A stretch of DNA of 64,000 nt from Chrysoperla carnea (GCF_905475395.1 NC_058338.1:37764935-37828934); one strand, 5' to 3'; shown: positions 36,975 to 48,580, counted from the first letter of the stretch. The notes: generated by a model not told the origin, from the sequence alone. A program made the numbers and translations.

Positions 36975-39900
36975 TAGTCTTAGGGCTTACGGTGATATTT
37001 TCATCGAAAGCTGCATTTTATGCAGAAAGCAAGCCACTTTGCCCAGTGATACTAGGGACCAATATGAATGATTTCATCCGAGGAAACACAAATTTCATCC
37101 ACTGGAATTCAAGATGGCGGACCTTTTCCAAAATGGCGTCTGCATACTTTAAAAAATTTATAGAATCAAAACGGTTGCACCGATTTAAGTGATTGAGGTG
37201 TCATTCGATTCCTATTAACATCTCTAATCAAAAGAAAAACCTACCCTTTAAAAAAATAAAGATGGCGGGCGAATATTAAGAAAAATGTGTAATTTTTCCA
37301 TAAATTTTTCATTCTAATGAAAATAACAACTAAATATCCTATGATATGGTCACATATTTTTTTATTTAAATAAAACCTGATTGTATTAGCTACAAAATAA
37401 AAAAAATTGCTTGACAATCCGTCAAGTAGTTTTTGAACTATAAGCATTACAAAAGAAGCGTCTGGTTTTGAAAGCCTTCATTGCACGTAATGTGATGCAA
37501 TGTACTATACTAAAGTAGACATGTACTTTCTACCTGGAAAGTACTCCGAAGTTAATGAAATTTTTACAGGCTATTTGGGGGTACTCTAGGATGTCTATAA
37601 TAAGTTTTCGACCTTGAGAATCCTGTGCTAACTTGAAGGGGAGGGGCAAAAACACCAAAATTTTCGGACTTTTTACAGTTTTTCGCTTATATCTCGTTAC
37701 TTAAGCCAATTTTGTGATCTATAGTCGCTTACAAAGTTGTAGAACATTAAATTTTCTAAAATTTGGTATCTAAAAAGATTTTCTAGACTTATTAGTGTCC
37801 GAGATACAGCCGATCAAAGGTAGACAAAGTTACTCGAAATATAAAAAAGTAGCCGAAACATGAAGGTTTTGTCCCTATAACTATTTATTACCATCATATC
37901 ACGTTAATTATATTAATCGCACATGAATATCAACAGTTAAATTCAACTAAGGCCACAGTCCTACCCCCTACCCCTTCCCTAAGTATCCCCCTTCCCCAAA
38001 CGTGAAGGTCTCTCATTTTAATGTAAAAAGTGCATTTTTAGAAACCTTCACCCACATCAAATACTCTTACGTTGCACACACAATGTCATGTCAAGGGGTG
38101 GGAGGAGGTTCCGCCGACCAAGATTATTGTTTTGATTTGCAGTTTCCTCACTTTCATTACTAATTTTTTTGCTTGCGTTTATTCTTTTATAAGGGTTTGA
38201 ACAAATAAATAAAATATTATTGGTTTGTGATTTTGGAATGTCTTTAATTATTTTAAAATAATTAAAACTATACATTAAAAAAATTTGGAAAGGTCTGGAA
38301 AATTTAGTGGAAAAAATTTACAAAAAATCAAATTCAGGAGATAATTATGAATAATTAGGATTAAATAATCAAAAGTCTCATAGAGGTAACACATCATGTT
38401 ACGAAAATCTTTAAGCGTTGGGTGGCTGCTGGACTCCTCGTCATCAAAGTCCATGGGCTTGTCTTCCTCATGTAATTTTGGTAATGGAGAAAAGGGAGAT
38501 TTGTGGTGTCCTCACTCTCATTATTCGTATCAGCTTCGTTGGTGTCAGGCCGATTGAAGTATAAGCTTGCTGTGCAGGGCTTGTACACTGCAGAGCACAA
38601 CAGACCAGGCTTTTAACAGCTGCAGCTTGCAGTAGGACAACCACTCGCACACTTGCAGCTTATTATATGAAGCAGATGTTCTGGGGCAGTGTCCATCGTT
38701 GTGGTGATGGGTACCAGACCTGTAGACCCGCATGTTGTTACGAAAATAATTAACAAAATACCTACCTTGTTGGGTAAACTTCCTTCCCCATTGAAAAGGG
38801 TAATGTTGATGGCTTTCTTGACTTCCCACCTACGCCTGAACTTAAAAAGGAGGTCTTGTATGAGTGGTACTTGGCAGCATCTCTAGTTGACGGTAGTCTG
38901 ACAAGCTGACATTTAATGATTTTTCCAAATAACATCAATGAAAATGTTTGTGAAATTCGATAAAATAGAAAATGCTACCCCAATAATGGATTTTTTTTTT
39001 TCATTTTCAATCAATCAATTATTCAATTGCATGACGGTAAACTTGATCAACAAAGGTAGAGATTGTATTAACAAATTTACTTATTTACTTTAAATAAGAG
39101 CTTTATTACTAAATATCATACACAATCACTTGAATAATGAAGTTTACATTTTCCCACAAATTTTAAAACTTTTCCGAGTTTTTAAATGTATAAATGTTTT
39201 AAATAAATAAAAACATTCCGAAATCATAAAACAAAATTATTTTGAATGAAAATAATAATTAATGATGAAAAAATTATTATCTTGAAAAAATAATAACGAA
39301 AATATGGAAACTGCAAATCAAAACAATAATCTTGGTCGGCGGAACCTCCTCCCACCCCTTGACATGACATTGTGTGTACAACGTAAGAGTATTTGATGTG
39401 GGTGAATTTTTCTAAAAATGCACTTTTTACATTAAAATGAGAGACCTTCACGTTTGGGGAAGGGGGATACTTAGGGAAGGGGTAGGGGGTAGGACTGTGG
39501 CCTTAGTTGAATTTAACTGTTGATATTGATGTGCGATTAATATAATTAACGTGATATGATGGTAATAAATAGTTATAGGGACAAAACCTTCATGTTTCGG
39601 CTACTTTTTTATATTTCGAGTAACTTTGTCTACCTTTGATCGGCTGTATCTCGGACACTAATAAGTCTAGAAAATCTTTTTAGATACCAAATTTTAGAAA
39701 ATTTAATGTTCTACAACTGTAAGCGACTATAGATCACAAAATTGGCTTAAGTAACGAGATATAAGCGAAAAACTGTAAAAAGTCCGAAAATTTTGGTGTT
39801 TTTGCCTCTCCCCTTCAAGTTAGCACAGGATTCTCAAGGTCGAAAACTTATTATAGACATCCTAGAGTACCCCCAAATAGCCTGTAAAAATTTCATTAAC

Positions 39901-40475
39901 TTCGGAGTACTTTCCAGGTAGAAAGTACATGTCTACTTTAGTATAGTACATTGCATCACATTACGTGCAATGAAGGCTTTCAAAACCAGACGCTTCTTTT
40001 GTAATGCTTATAGTTCAAAAACTACTTGACGGATTGTCAAGCAATTTTTTTTATTTTGTAGCTAATACAATCAGGTTTTATTTAAATAAAAAAATATGTG
40101 ACCATATCATAGGATATTTAGTTGTTATTTTCACTAGAATGAAAAAATTTATGGAAAAATTACACATTTTTCTTAATATTCGCCCGCCATCTTTATTTTT
40201 TTAAATGGTATGTTTTTCTTTTGATTAGAGATGTTAATAGGAATCGAATGACACCTCAATCACTTAAATCGGTGCAACCGTTTTGATTCTATAAATTTTT
40301 TAAAGTATGCAGACGCCATTTTGGAAAAGGTCCGCCATCTTGAATTTCAGTGGATGAAATTTGTGTTTCCTCGGATGAAATCATTCATATTGGTCCCTAG
40401 TATCACTGGGCAAAGTGGCTTGCTTTCTGCATAAAATGCAGTTTTTTTTCGCTAAGCCCTATGACTATTTGAATC
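36975..40475. mobile_element. Foldback element with about 1.15-kb inverted arms
   Basis: The left arm (about 36975-38147) is the reverse complement of the right arm (about 39306-40475). By eye the arms are nearly identical over their full length; single differences include CCTACCCTTT versus CATACCATTT. The arms hold TTTTATGCAGAAAGC, CCGCCATCTT/AAGATGGCGG blocks, a CAGGTAGAAAGTAC block and a CCTACCCCCTACCCCTTCC tract. The outermost matching block is TAGTC(A)TAGGGCTTA; beyond it only AGTGAGC is shared, so the exact ends are uncertain and I see no target duplication. The loop (38148-39305) contains a decayed protein-coding fragment. No transposase is seen, so it is non-autonomous. Confidence 0.88.
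38394..38886 (-). pseudogene. Decayed cysteine-rich (CXC-like) protein fragment in foldback loop
   Basis: On the minus strand, 38886 downward reads DAAKYHSYKTSFLSSG and continues to a PTR* end. About 60 bases on, in another frame, comes GLVPITTTMDTAPEHLL, then a cysteine array of the form CKCxxGCxxxxCSC(stop)KxGLxCSxxYxxC. The phrases AAKYHS..., LVPITT..APEHLL and C-C-CSC-K-GL-CS are the C-terminal hallmark of a cysteine-rich protein family common in arthropod genomes, often as repeats, that I know from memory; I do not know its function. Breaks: a frameshift or unrecognised intron between the two blocks (GTAGGT...CTACAG flanks it, but the phases do not match), an in-frame TAA inside the cysteine array, and Tyr in place of one conserved Cys. 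It is a captured, dead gene fragment. Confidence 0.6.
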
Positions 40476-41362
40476 AATGAAATGGTGGTCTTTATTATAA
40501 CTTTTTGGCTCACTATATAAAACTAATTAGGGTTATTCAAAAGATGAAAGGCTGCGAAATCAGATTTTTTTTCTGAACTCTGAGAAAGCGCTATGTTGAA
40601 AATATACTAGAAAAGGAACTATGGTGTAAGAAATGACTTTAATATTTGGGTTTTTAAAAAATATATTTTTGGACAGAGCATGTTCAACATAATTATTGTT
40701 TGTGCTTCTGTATAGAAAATGTTACTTGTATTATATTAGAAGTATTGTGTATTGGTTGCATTTTTTTAAAAAATATTTTAGGATATAGGAGAAAAACCAG
40801 TTACTCGAAAAATTTATTTTTGATGATTAAAAATCGATTCGAAATAGATTTCATAATTTAATAATACTTATCTTTCATATTTAAAATCTCGTAAAATGCA
40901 AAATACGAAAACAATTATTGGAACTTGAAATTGATTTGAAGAACGTGAAATTTGGTACCAGAGTGATTTTTACAAAATTTTCCTATTTTTTAAAGAAATT
41001 TAGTAAAATTTATTTTGTACATAAGTTTTGACTAAAATTTTATGATTGCCAATTTTTAACAAAAGTAATATGCTCATATTTCGGGAACGATAAATTATAC
41101 GGCAATAAAATACTTCATAATGAAGGAGAATAATAGAGCTTTTTAATAACACTTTTCATAGCAGGGATTGACATGCGTGATATTTAAATTTTTTACCCGA
41201 GGTTTCGATTGCTTTAACAACCCTTATGGTTTAAGAGTATTCGCAACGAGCATTTTTCAGTTAAAATTAGTCCAGGCTAAGCGCATGAGTATTAAAGGCA
41301 TCGTAGATACAGGCATTCAGATGTGTATATTCAAATCAATTTTTTAATTTAATTTATTTACG
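40476..41362. other. Gene-free AT-rich stretch
   Basis: Between the foldback element and Helitron fragment H3. No open frame of note, no matched repeat and no RNA gene seen. Confidence 0.4.
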
Positions 41363-41560
41363 AAAGCTTGATACCCGCTCGATTTGCTGGGTTAAAAAGA
41401 AAAAAACTGGTAAAGGCAACAGTGTTACAGCCTTCACCTTCGTTGCTCTCAATTATCTCTCTTCCACGACACTCGAAATAGGAATAGAGATTATTTTACA
41501 CAAGTTAAATATATGTACACCGAAACATGAGTTTTAATATTCAAATTAAATATTCTTTAA
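41363..41560 (-). mobile_element. Helitron fragment H3, same family as 18.65 and 49.3 kb
   Basis: Read on the minus strand, it ends with AACCCAGCAAATCGAGCGGGTATCAAGCTTT. This is the family's 3' hairpin and terminus, with the final CTAG decayed to CTTT. Upstream it shares CGAAATAGGAATAGAGATTATTTTACACAAGTTAAATATATG (plus order) with the 49.3-kb copy. The 5' end is not visible. Confidence 0.6.
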
Positions 41561-41978
41561 TTTTGCATATGACACTTTATCCATAAACCTCATAAGATTT
41601 CCATAACCCCATTTTATGATTTTATGATGAAAAACTTTATGGGAGAGGGCTAAAATTTTTCCTGTCTATACTCATAACATTTCAACAAATGTACGGAGGA
41701 CAGTTTCGATCCCAGCTTCAGGTGTCGAAGTTCAGGTGTCGATCGAAGTGTATTAGGTAGGTTTTTTTTATTTTTTATTGCTTTTATCTCATAAGTCTTT
41801 ATTATACTGTAAAAATATTTGTGTTTACCTCAGGAATCGCACCAGACCCATTCCACGGCTTGCCAATTATTGTAACTTCTATATTATTGGCAAATCTAAC
41901 CATTTATGTATCCGTTAAAAATTTTTATGCAAGCTTAACGTAAAGTTTTATTCATTTTTTATTTATTTGTATATGATA

Positions 41979-42000
41979 TGTATGTATGTATGTATGTATA
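41979..42000. repeat. (TATG)n microsatellite
   Basis: Five to six perfect TATG units ending in TATA. Confidence 0.9.
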
Positions 42001-43430
42001 TTTTCACAATTTCAATGAAATTCATGGTATTATTAAAATGTTTTGTAACATACATAAATTCGTACACGCTTACAATATTTAGATATATGTATATATATTA
42101 TAAATGTTGGTTTATACCCGTTGATCAATATTAATATGATGAAAATTATTTGGTAAAATTTGAGTGCACTTCAAAAGATATATGCTATTACGCTAAAGAG
42201 TGTCTATCAGTTGATGATTATGAGAGACTGCAAGCGGACCAAAATTTAAATTTATATGCTTTATAATATCCTTTTTAAAACATAAATTAGGAAATAGTTA
42301 CTTCTTAAAGATCCTTTAGTCTTACACACAAAAAGTTTCTTTTAGAAATTTCAACAATAGATAGCAATCCATATAAATTATAAATGGTAATTTTCCCGAA
42401 AATTCCAGGAGATGACGGGGATACCATTTACTCTGAGTACCAGGTACCTCGGAGACTAATTCTGTTACAATATTCGCGTTCAGCGATCCCAAAAGCTTCC
42501 GAGTAACCACATTGAAATCATTTTTATCACTATTAACCGAATTGTGAATTTATTATATTTACGGTTATTTTAAAGGCAATTATAAAATGCATATTATTTA
42601 TGCAAATTGCATTTTTTAATTTGTTTTAAATCAATTTAGGTCACAAAATTTCCTGACGTTCTAAAGAAATCGAATACAGAAAACCGCATTCAAATAGGTC
42701 TTACTGTTCAAATTTTTCGAACTTTGACTCTATTTTGTGTTTTGTTTCCGCGTCTAGACAGTATTAAAACAGAGTTAATTGAGACGTTTCCAGCTTTGAT
42801 GCGAGAATTGTGATCAGCATATAAAATTATGCTAAATGAGCAAATTTGATCGATACCCAATTTCGATAAGAATGTCACGCTTTAACGCGACTGACATAAA
42901 CACACACCCTGGCGTGTATTTTAAAGATATATTTCACTACCCACAGTTTTCTGAACAAATTCAAAGTATTTTGGGTATGGATCTAAGCATTTGGAGCAGT
43001 ATTTTAGCATGTAAAATAATATACATAGACTATTCTAAATCACAGCGTGTATTTTTATGTTTTCAATTTCAATATAAATGGTTTGGTTTAGTGTTGCCTT
43101 TATTTATACAATTTTAGTAGAGTGGTAAAATAAGTCGTAATAAAATTGGATTTGGTGTGCTAATTCTATATGGAGCTAACTATATAATTATTTATATTGT
43201 CAAGTACTTAACGTGTAGATATCTACCAACATAAGCATTAGCATTAGGTATGTCCTACATGTTCTATACCTACCTAGTACCTACATATATACAATATGTA
43301 CAATATATATTTTATACTGCAAATTTATTAAATATACAATTTTGTTTACTATAATATTTAGTAAAGGAGACAGTCAGAGAAAAAAGAGTCAGAGAAAAAT
43401 ATTCACTTTCTAAACTGCGAGCTTTCAATT
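42001..43430. other. Gene-free stretch
   Basis: A 93-codon plus-strand frame at 42836-43117 and a 62-codon minus-strand frame at 42322-42510 are the only open frames of note; neither shows a family motif or a splice-linked partner. No repeat copy could be matched elsewhere in the window. Confidence 0.35.
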
Positions 43431-43432
43431 TA

Positions 43433-43908
43433 CAGTGTGTCACATTTACGATGAAGACACCCTCACACTTTCGTCATTCGTGGGAATAGCGATTTGAAAA
43501 TTTGCCCAGTCATACAGGGGGATGGGTCACATTTTTAAGATATTTCACCGAAACCTAAGCTCTAACCTTGCGTCGAAGGTTAGAGATATCGGAAAAAATA
43601 TTAGAACAGTTATTATTACTACAAAATGCGAAAATTACATGAAAATCGGTATATGGACATAAAAAAATTTGCTGAGCAATTTTTTAAAATATTTTTTTTC
43701 GATATCTTTAACCATCTCTGGCGCTAGGCAAAACTTTAAGAATTTGCCCTATTTGTCAATTTTTTTAGGCTGAGTATAAGGTTCAGGTTTCTATTAGTTA
43801 TCTTAAAAAATGTAACCCACCCCCTATATTTTTGTGCAAATTTTCAAATCGATATTCTTATAAGTGACGAAAGTGTGAGGGTGTCTTCATTTTAAATGCG
43901 ACACACTG
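43433..43908. mobile_element. Mariner/Tc1-type MITE, 476 bp, TA target duplication
   Basis: Starts CAGTGTGTCACATTTACGAT and ends with the matching ATTTTAAATGCGACACACTG, flanked by TA at 43431-43432 and 43909-43910. Terminal arms of about 75 bases (through GACACCCTCACACTTTCGTCA... and CAAATTTTCAAATCG) pair closely, and inverted similarity continues inward (GGTTAGAGATATCGG with CGATATCTTTAACC), so almost the whole element can fold back. There is no transposase. TA duplication and CAGTGTGTC ends place it with mariner/Tc1-mobilised MITEs. Confidence 0.9.
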
Positions 43909-43910
43909 TA

Positions 43911-46199
43911 TAATAAAAATAATAAAGCCTTAAATAATCCATTGCAGGACAAAATCCTTCTACTTATAATTTCCACTTCCCAAAATCCTTTCCCTTATAA
44001 CGCACAATAATGAGTTTTATCCAAAGTTCACTCGTAATGCTATCAACACTGTCCGTCCTTCCACCGTTGTATTTAGAGCCTTTGTTTCATTTGCAATCGT
44101 ATTGAAGTCTAATTGGTGATGCTCCTAGTCTAATGAGACATCCTTTAATTATGTCTTCTTTCGGATGATAGAAGATCATTTTTTTTGTAGTATAATTTAG
44201 CACACACATCTGTTTATAACTCGTATTGATTAATGGCAGAGTTATTGATTGTAATGGCTTGAGCACCGTAATTAAGACTTGGAAGGAAACTACTGCGCCA
44301 AACACATCTAATCGTCTAAACGTTTCTATATACATTTTAATTTAATCGGTTCGTTCAGTTCATTAGTTTAAGGGCAAATGGCTTCTGGGCGAGTAAATCG
44401 CTCGTAACTCTGATCCTTCGCATCACAATTCGATTGTTTGGATTTCCTAAAAACACGTTTCTAGTCTATTTTGACGATTCTCGTTTACTTAAAAATAACG
44501 GTTTAACAGTTGATTTTTTGGATTGTATAAGTATATGGAGCTGAAACAAAATTGACAAATGTTGTCTTAATTTTTATGTATTTTAGGGCGAGAGAGATTA
44601 TTCAACAGAGTTTGTAGATAATATTTGCTGTCGGTTTTAAAATTCATTTCCATTTAAGATAAAGTGGCCATTTAAAACGATTTTAAATCCTTATATTACA
44701 ATTTAAATGTCAATTAAAATTTCGGAGATGGCTAGAAATTTGCTTTGAAGAAATCTTAACAACTTATTTCAAGTGCGTCAGAATTAGGGATTGGATACTT
44801 TTTTCGAATTTAGGGCGGGTATATTGACGTAGGCCAACATTGTATTGATTGATCCACTAATCCTCAACTTCTTTGCCATTTCTTAGCCGGCGAATGTTTG
44901 CCACTTTAAAACTAATAAGTTTAGAGCTTTAACTAGAGTGTGTACCAGATCTAGATCTAAAAAAAATCCACAGTCGCGGTTTGATAAAAGGGTGTTTACC
45001 AAAAAATTTCTATTTCATGCACGTTCCTAGCAAAATGCGACTGTCTATAGCAATACATTTAATAACATAAAGCGTGGCTTTTGAATTTTGAATGGAGCTC
45101 ATTCCACTTTAGCAGAAATTTATATGTACCTTAAGATAGTTATACATTGATGCTAGAGTACTTTTGTTATTCAATCTTTAAAGAACACTAAATCCTTGAA
45201 CTACAAACTGGAAAAAAAAATGTTTTCAAGAAAGAATTTTACAATATTTTACTATGTACTTTAAGATATACTTGAGATTTACTATTCGCTCCGAGCGTGA
45301 ATTTCGTTTCCATGACAACGATACACTACTTTAATTATAGAATTAATGGATGCATATATAATTGTGTGGATTGCATTGAAAACTTACATTTAAAATTTAA
45401 TATTCTTGTTTCACAAATTTAAATAAATAATTACGATAATTAACATTTGAAAAATAATATTTGTACAATTTGATTTCTTATTTTCACAATTTTTAATGCA
45501 TTAAGTTTAATTAATTAGTGTTTTTCAACCATTTTAATTTGACAGTTTCTATATCATTAACATGTAAATAATTGCAAATTAGTCATAACAGCCCACTTTA
45601 TCTCCAAAATTTTTCACTTAAAGCGCTGGCATCGATTTTATTATCCCTACCATGACTACGCACACAACGAATACCATGTTTTTTATGATACTTAGTACAA
45701 AAATATTGTAAAATTTTTCCGTGAAAGGTCGACGTATCCGGTTTGAAAGTATCTCATGAAAATTTGATCAATGCAATGAAATTCTTATTCTTACAAATAT
45801 TTTTTTTTAAGTTCGTAATTTCCAAGGATTTAGTAATCTTCACAGATTGTGATACATGTATTTTATTTTAAAAACAAAAGTATTTGACTCATTGTATAGT
45901 ACCTACGATAAATTATACTCGGTCGGAAAGCTTGTCTATTTAAATTTGTCAGTGTCATTTTTTTTTTTTTAGTTTTTTCAATAAACTAATATTTGCTTTG
46001 CAATACTTGACTATAGTCGTCTATTGGGGTATAATACATGATTACACTTGCATGTTTCGTAATATTTACGTTTTCAAATAATAGTATAATAATAATATAC
46101 ACTATGAATAGTTGGGTGTTGTATAGTATGTACCTATATGTAGGTATATCCAACAATTTATGTGTTAACGGCTGTTTTTTTTTTTTTTTTAAATATATA
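43911..46199. other. Gene-free AT-rich stretch
   Basis: No convincing gene. The longest frame (44087-44335, minus, 82 codons) has no recognisable motif. No matched repeat or RNA gene seen. Confidence 0.35.
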
Positions 46200-47037
46200 T
46201 CTTTATATATAAAAATTACGTGTCACGTTGTTTGTCCGTGATGGACTCCAAAACTACTGAACCGATTATGAATTTGATATGCATACCGTTTGCAATTTGA
46301 TCCAACTTGGAAGATAAGGGATTGCTAACATCTCAATTTATAGTTGCAATATTATTTTATTCCAAATTATTTGTCTATTATTTGACAGTCACAATTATCT
46401 GTTAGCTCCAAACGATTCTAACAGATGGCGATATCTGTTGACTGGATTAAGTAAGTATTCAATAGATGGCGCCATGTTAAAAATACAAACGTTTCATCTA
46501 AGCTAAGCTATAATTTAATAGCATAACCACCACTTGTTGTTGAGGCTAAGGTATTAGCTAAATTTATTTTGTAATAAACGAAATACAGTGAAATCTGGCC
46601 TACCTACCTCTTTTATATGTTTAAGTGTCACATGTTATTTACTAACAACTTTGTAATATACTCATTAGTTACAACCTTAAAAAAAATAAATTTTAAAATT
46701 AATTATTTTGTATTAATTTTTGCTTAATATCAACTGTACGAAAGTTTTGATCAATTGTGTTCAAAGTCCTTCTCTTTCAAATCCCAATCCTGTAAATTCT
46801 TATACCAGATTTAACGTTTTCGTCTTCGTTAATAATTAATAATTTCATTGTATTAAGGGGTAACGGTAGTAGAAAATCAGTCATGGAGGTCGCCACGTTT
46901 TTTTACAAATGGCATCTATGTAAGAAAGCACGGTGGTTTTCATGACTGATGTTCTCCTACTGTCCCCCTTGAATAGTTTGCTACAATGTAATATAACAAG
47001 AACTTTAGCCACAGAAACGCGTGGACGGGTCTGCTAG
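46200..47037 (+). mobile_element. Non-autonomous Helitron H4, 838 bp
   Basis: The 5' TC (46200-46201) follows an A, and the 3' CTAG (47034-47037) precedes a T, the Helitron A/T insertion signature. Ten bases before CTAG is the stem CCAC (47009-47012) / GTGG (47021-47024) around AGAAACGC, in the position of the terminator hairpin. The 5' region has TTTGTCCGTGATGGACTCC and AAACTACTGAACCGAT, phrases I know from Helitron-type repeats of other insects. No Rep/helicase frame is present. A small inverted repeat lies near its 3' end. Confidence 0.85.
46854..46972. repeat. Inverted repeat nested inside Helitron H4
   Basis: The arm from 46854 (AAGGGGTAACGGTAGTAGAA, then ATCAGTCATGGAGGTCGCCACG) is reverse-complementary, with a few mismatches, to an arm ending near 46972 (CACGGTGGTTTTCATGACTG, then TCTCCTACTGTCCCCCTT). 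The total is about 119 bases with a roughly 30-base loop. It could be a small MITE inserted in the Helitron or an internal hairpin of the family. Confidence 0.75.
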
Positions 47038-47621
47038 TATATATATCTATAATATGTGTAACAATTTATAAACGGGAGTCTGTCATATAGTGTAACGATA
47101 TCGAACGTTACATACATGTTACAACTAATGTTACACATATATAAATGAATAACCATATGGTTTTATCTTTCGATAATATGGCAATACAATATTTTATAAA
47201 ACTAATTCAATATATTTTAAATGCTTATAAAATAAAATAGAAAAAATTCATAGATTTTTTTATATTTATTTTTTGTAAAAAAAGTGGTATAAAATATTCC
47301 TCTGGCCTCTATACAGTATACACAGTCTAATAGTAATCAATGCGACTGGATATATTTACATATACAGGTGGTATTTTAACCCGAAAAATGTATCGGAACG
47401 AACAATAAATAATATTTTTATTTTTGACCCGCAAATTGATTTTGATAGTTTGCTTGTACATATCAAGAACTAGCAATTATCCACTTCACGGGACCATTTC
47501 AACTTTAAAAGCAAATACTGCCTCGTTATAGTCTTCATTTCCCTTTCCCCTACTTATCCCCTTTCTGTTCATCAAGGTATACTAAGCTTAATTTTCCCCT
47601 ACTTATCCTCCCCTTCAGTTT
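47038..47621. other. Gene-free stretch
   Basis: AT-rich, no gene. A weak inverted similarity exists between 47478-47511 (CCACTTCACGGGACC...CTTTAAAAGC) and 48346-48386 (GCTTTTAAAGG...GGTCCATGAAGTGG), suggesting that the M1 copy between them may sit inside an older element. Confidence 0.3.
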
Positions 47622-48270
47622 ATCAAGGTATACTAAGTTTAGTCCCAAGTTTGTAACGTTTAAAAATATTGATGCCAAGAACAAAATTTGGTATATATTC
47701 ATAAAATCGCCCATAGAGTCTATTTCCGGCTGTCTGTCTGTTCGTCTTTCTGCAAGTCAAGTCTGCCTGTCTGCCAAGATAGCTCGAAAATGAAAAGAGC
47801 TATAAGGCTCAAATTTATGTAGCGTGCTTTAGACGTAAAAAGTAAGGTAGAGTTCGTAAAAGAGTAACATAAGTCAGTTGCGCCTTGTAAATCGATAGAG
47901 ATAGCATAAAAGTTTAAATTTAAAAAAGGATCTTAAATAATATTCTACTTTTGTTTGAAACATGTTTTCGTAAACATCACTGTTTATCCGTGAGGGCGCA
48001 AATTATGTTATAAATACTATATAGCATGTATACAGGTATTGTACATATTTTAAATTTATACGTTACATATATTATGTATATGCTTGCTTGTATAAAGCAT
48101 ATACTTTATCCACTAAGGAGGTGAGAAAAATGGTACTCTATTTACTTTGTGTTAGAGAATGGCTATCTTCCTTTACTTACATGACTTGTAATAAAACAAA
48201 CGTTTGCGTAATCAACACTGTCTATAAAAGGCATTTAAACAATTTACTCAGTTAATTGTTTGTTTTGACT
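47622..48270 (+). mobile_element. M1 dispersed element, longest copy
   Basis: Runs from AAGGTATACTAAGTTTAGTCCCAAG through TAACGTTTAAAAATATTGATGCC, TTCCGGCTGTCTGTCTG, AAAGTAAGGTAGAGTTCGT, TTGTAAATCGATAGAGATAG, CGTAAACATCACTGTTTATCCGTGAGGGCGC, the TACGTTACATA...CTTTACTTACATGA block and TAATCAACACTGTCTAT, ending in the AATTTACTCAGTTAATTG tail. It links the separate parts seen in shorter copies (5.2 kb has the first half and terminus; 3.4 kb has the last third). No protein is encoded. Confidence 0.72.
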
Positions 48271-48449
48271 TGTTTGATTGTAAAATTTCAATTTACACAT
48301 GTAACTAAAAATAAACCTTATCGTTTAATATAAGGTTTTTCGCTTTTAAAGGTTTTTAACATATACTTCCGGTCCATGAAGTGGACTAAAAATCGATATA
48401 TCTATGTCTTAATAATTACGATAAATATGCCGATTCTGTTTATTAGTCT

Positions 48450-48580
48450 ATAAATCACAAAAATGATATAAAAATGATATTATCCACAATGTAGAAGGGG
48501 GGGAGCGGATTTTATCATTGCAGGCAGACTACCCCCCCCGACCCTACATTGCGGAAAATATGTTTTTTGTGATTTTTAGC
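48450..48580. repeat. Hairpin element with G7/C8 inner ends
   Basis: The left arm (TAAATCACAAAAATGATAT...ATCCACAATGTAGAAGGGGGGG) is reverse-complementary with mismatches to the right arm (CCCCCCCCGACCCTACATTG...TATGTTTTTTGTGATTTTTA). Weaker inverted similarity continues outward (ATAAATATGCCGATTCTG with CAGAACAGACATATTTGTC). MITE-like; no match elsewhere in the window except the similar poly-G/poly-C design at 52.3 kb. Confidence 0.6.

Noticed and set aside
36899..37192. 97-codon plus-strand frame with a hydrophobic stretch resembling a signal peptide
   Set aside because: Most of it lies in the left arm of the foldback element, whose right arm carries the same bases inverted. The frame follows repeat sequence and shows no family motif.
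5340..48270. Regularly recurring GTCCGTCC/GTCTGTC runs considered as a CRISPR-like or regulatory array
   Set aside because: They are dispersed tens of kilobases apart inside copies of one mobile element, without spacers.
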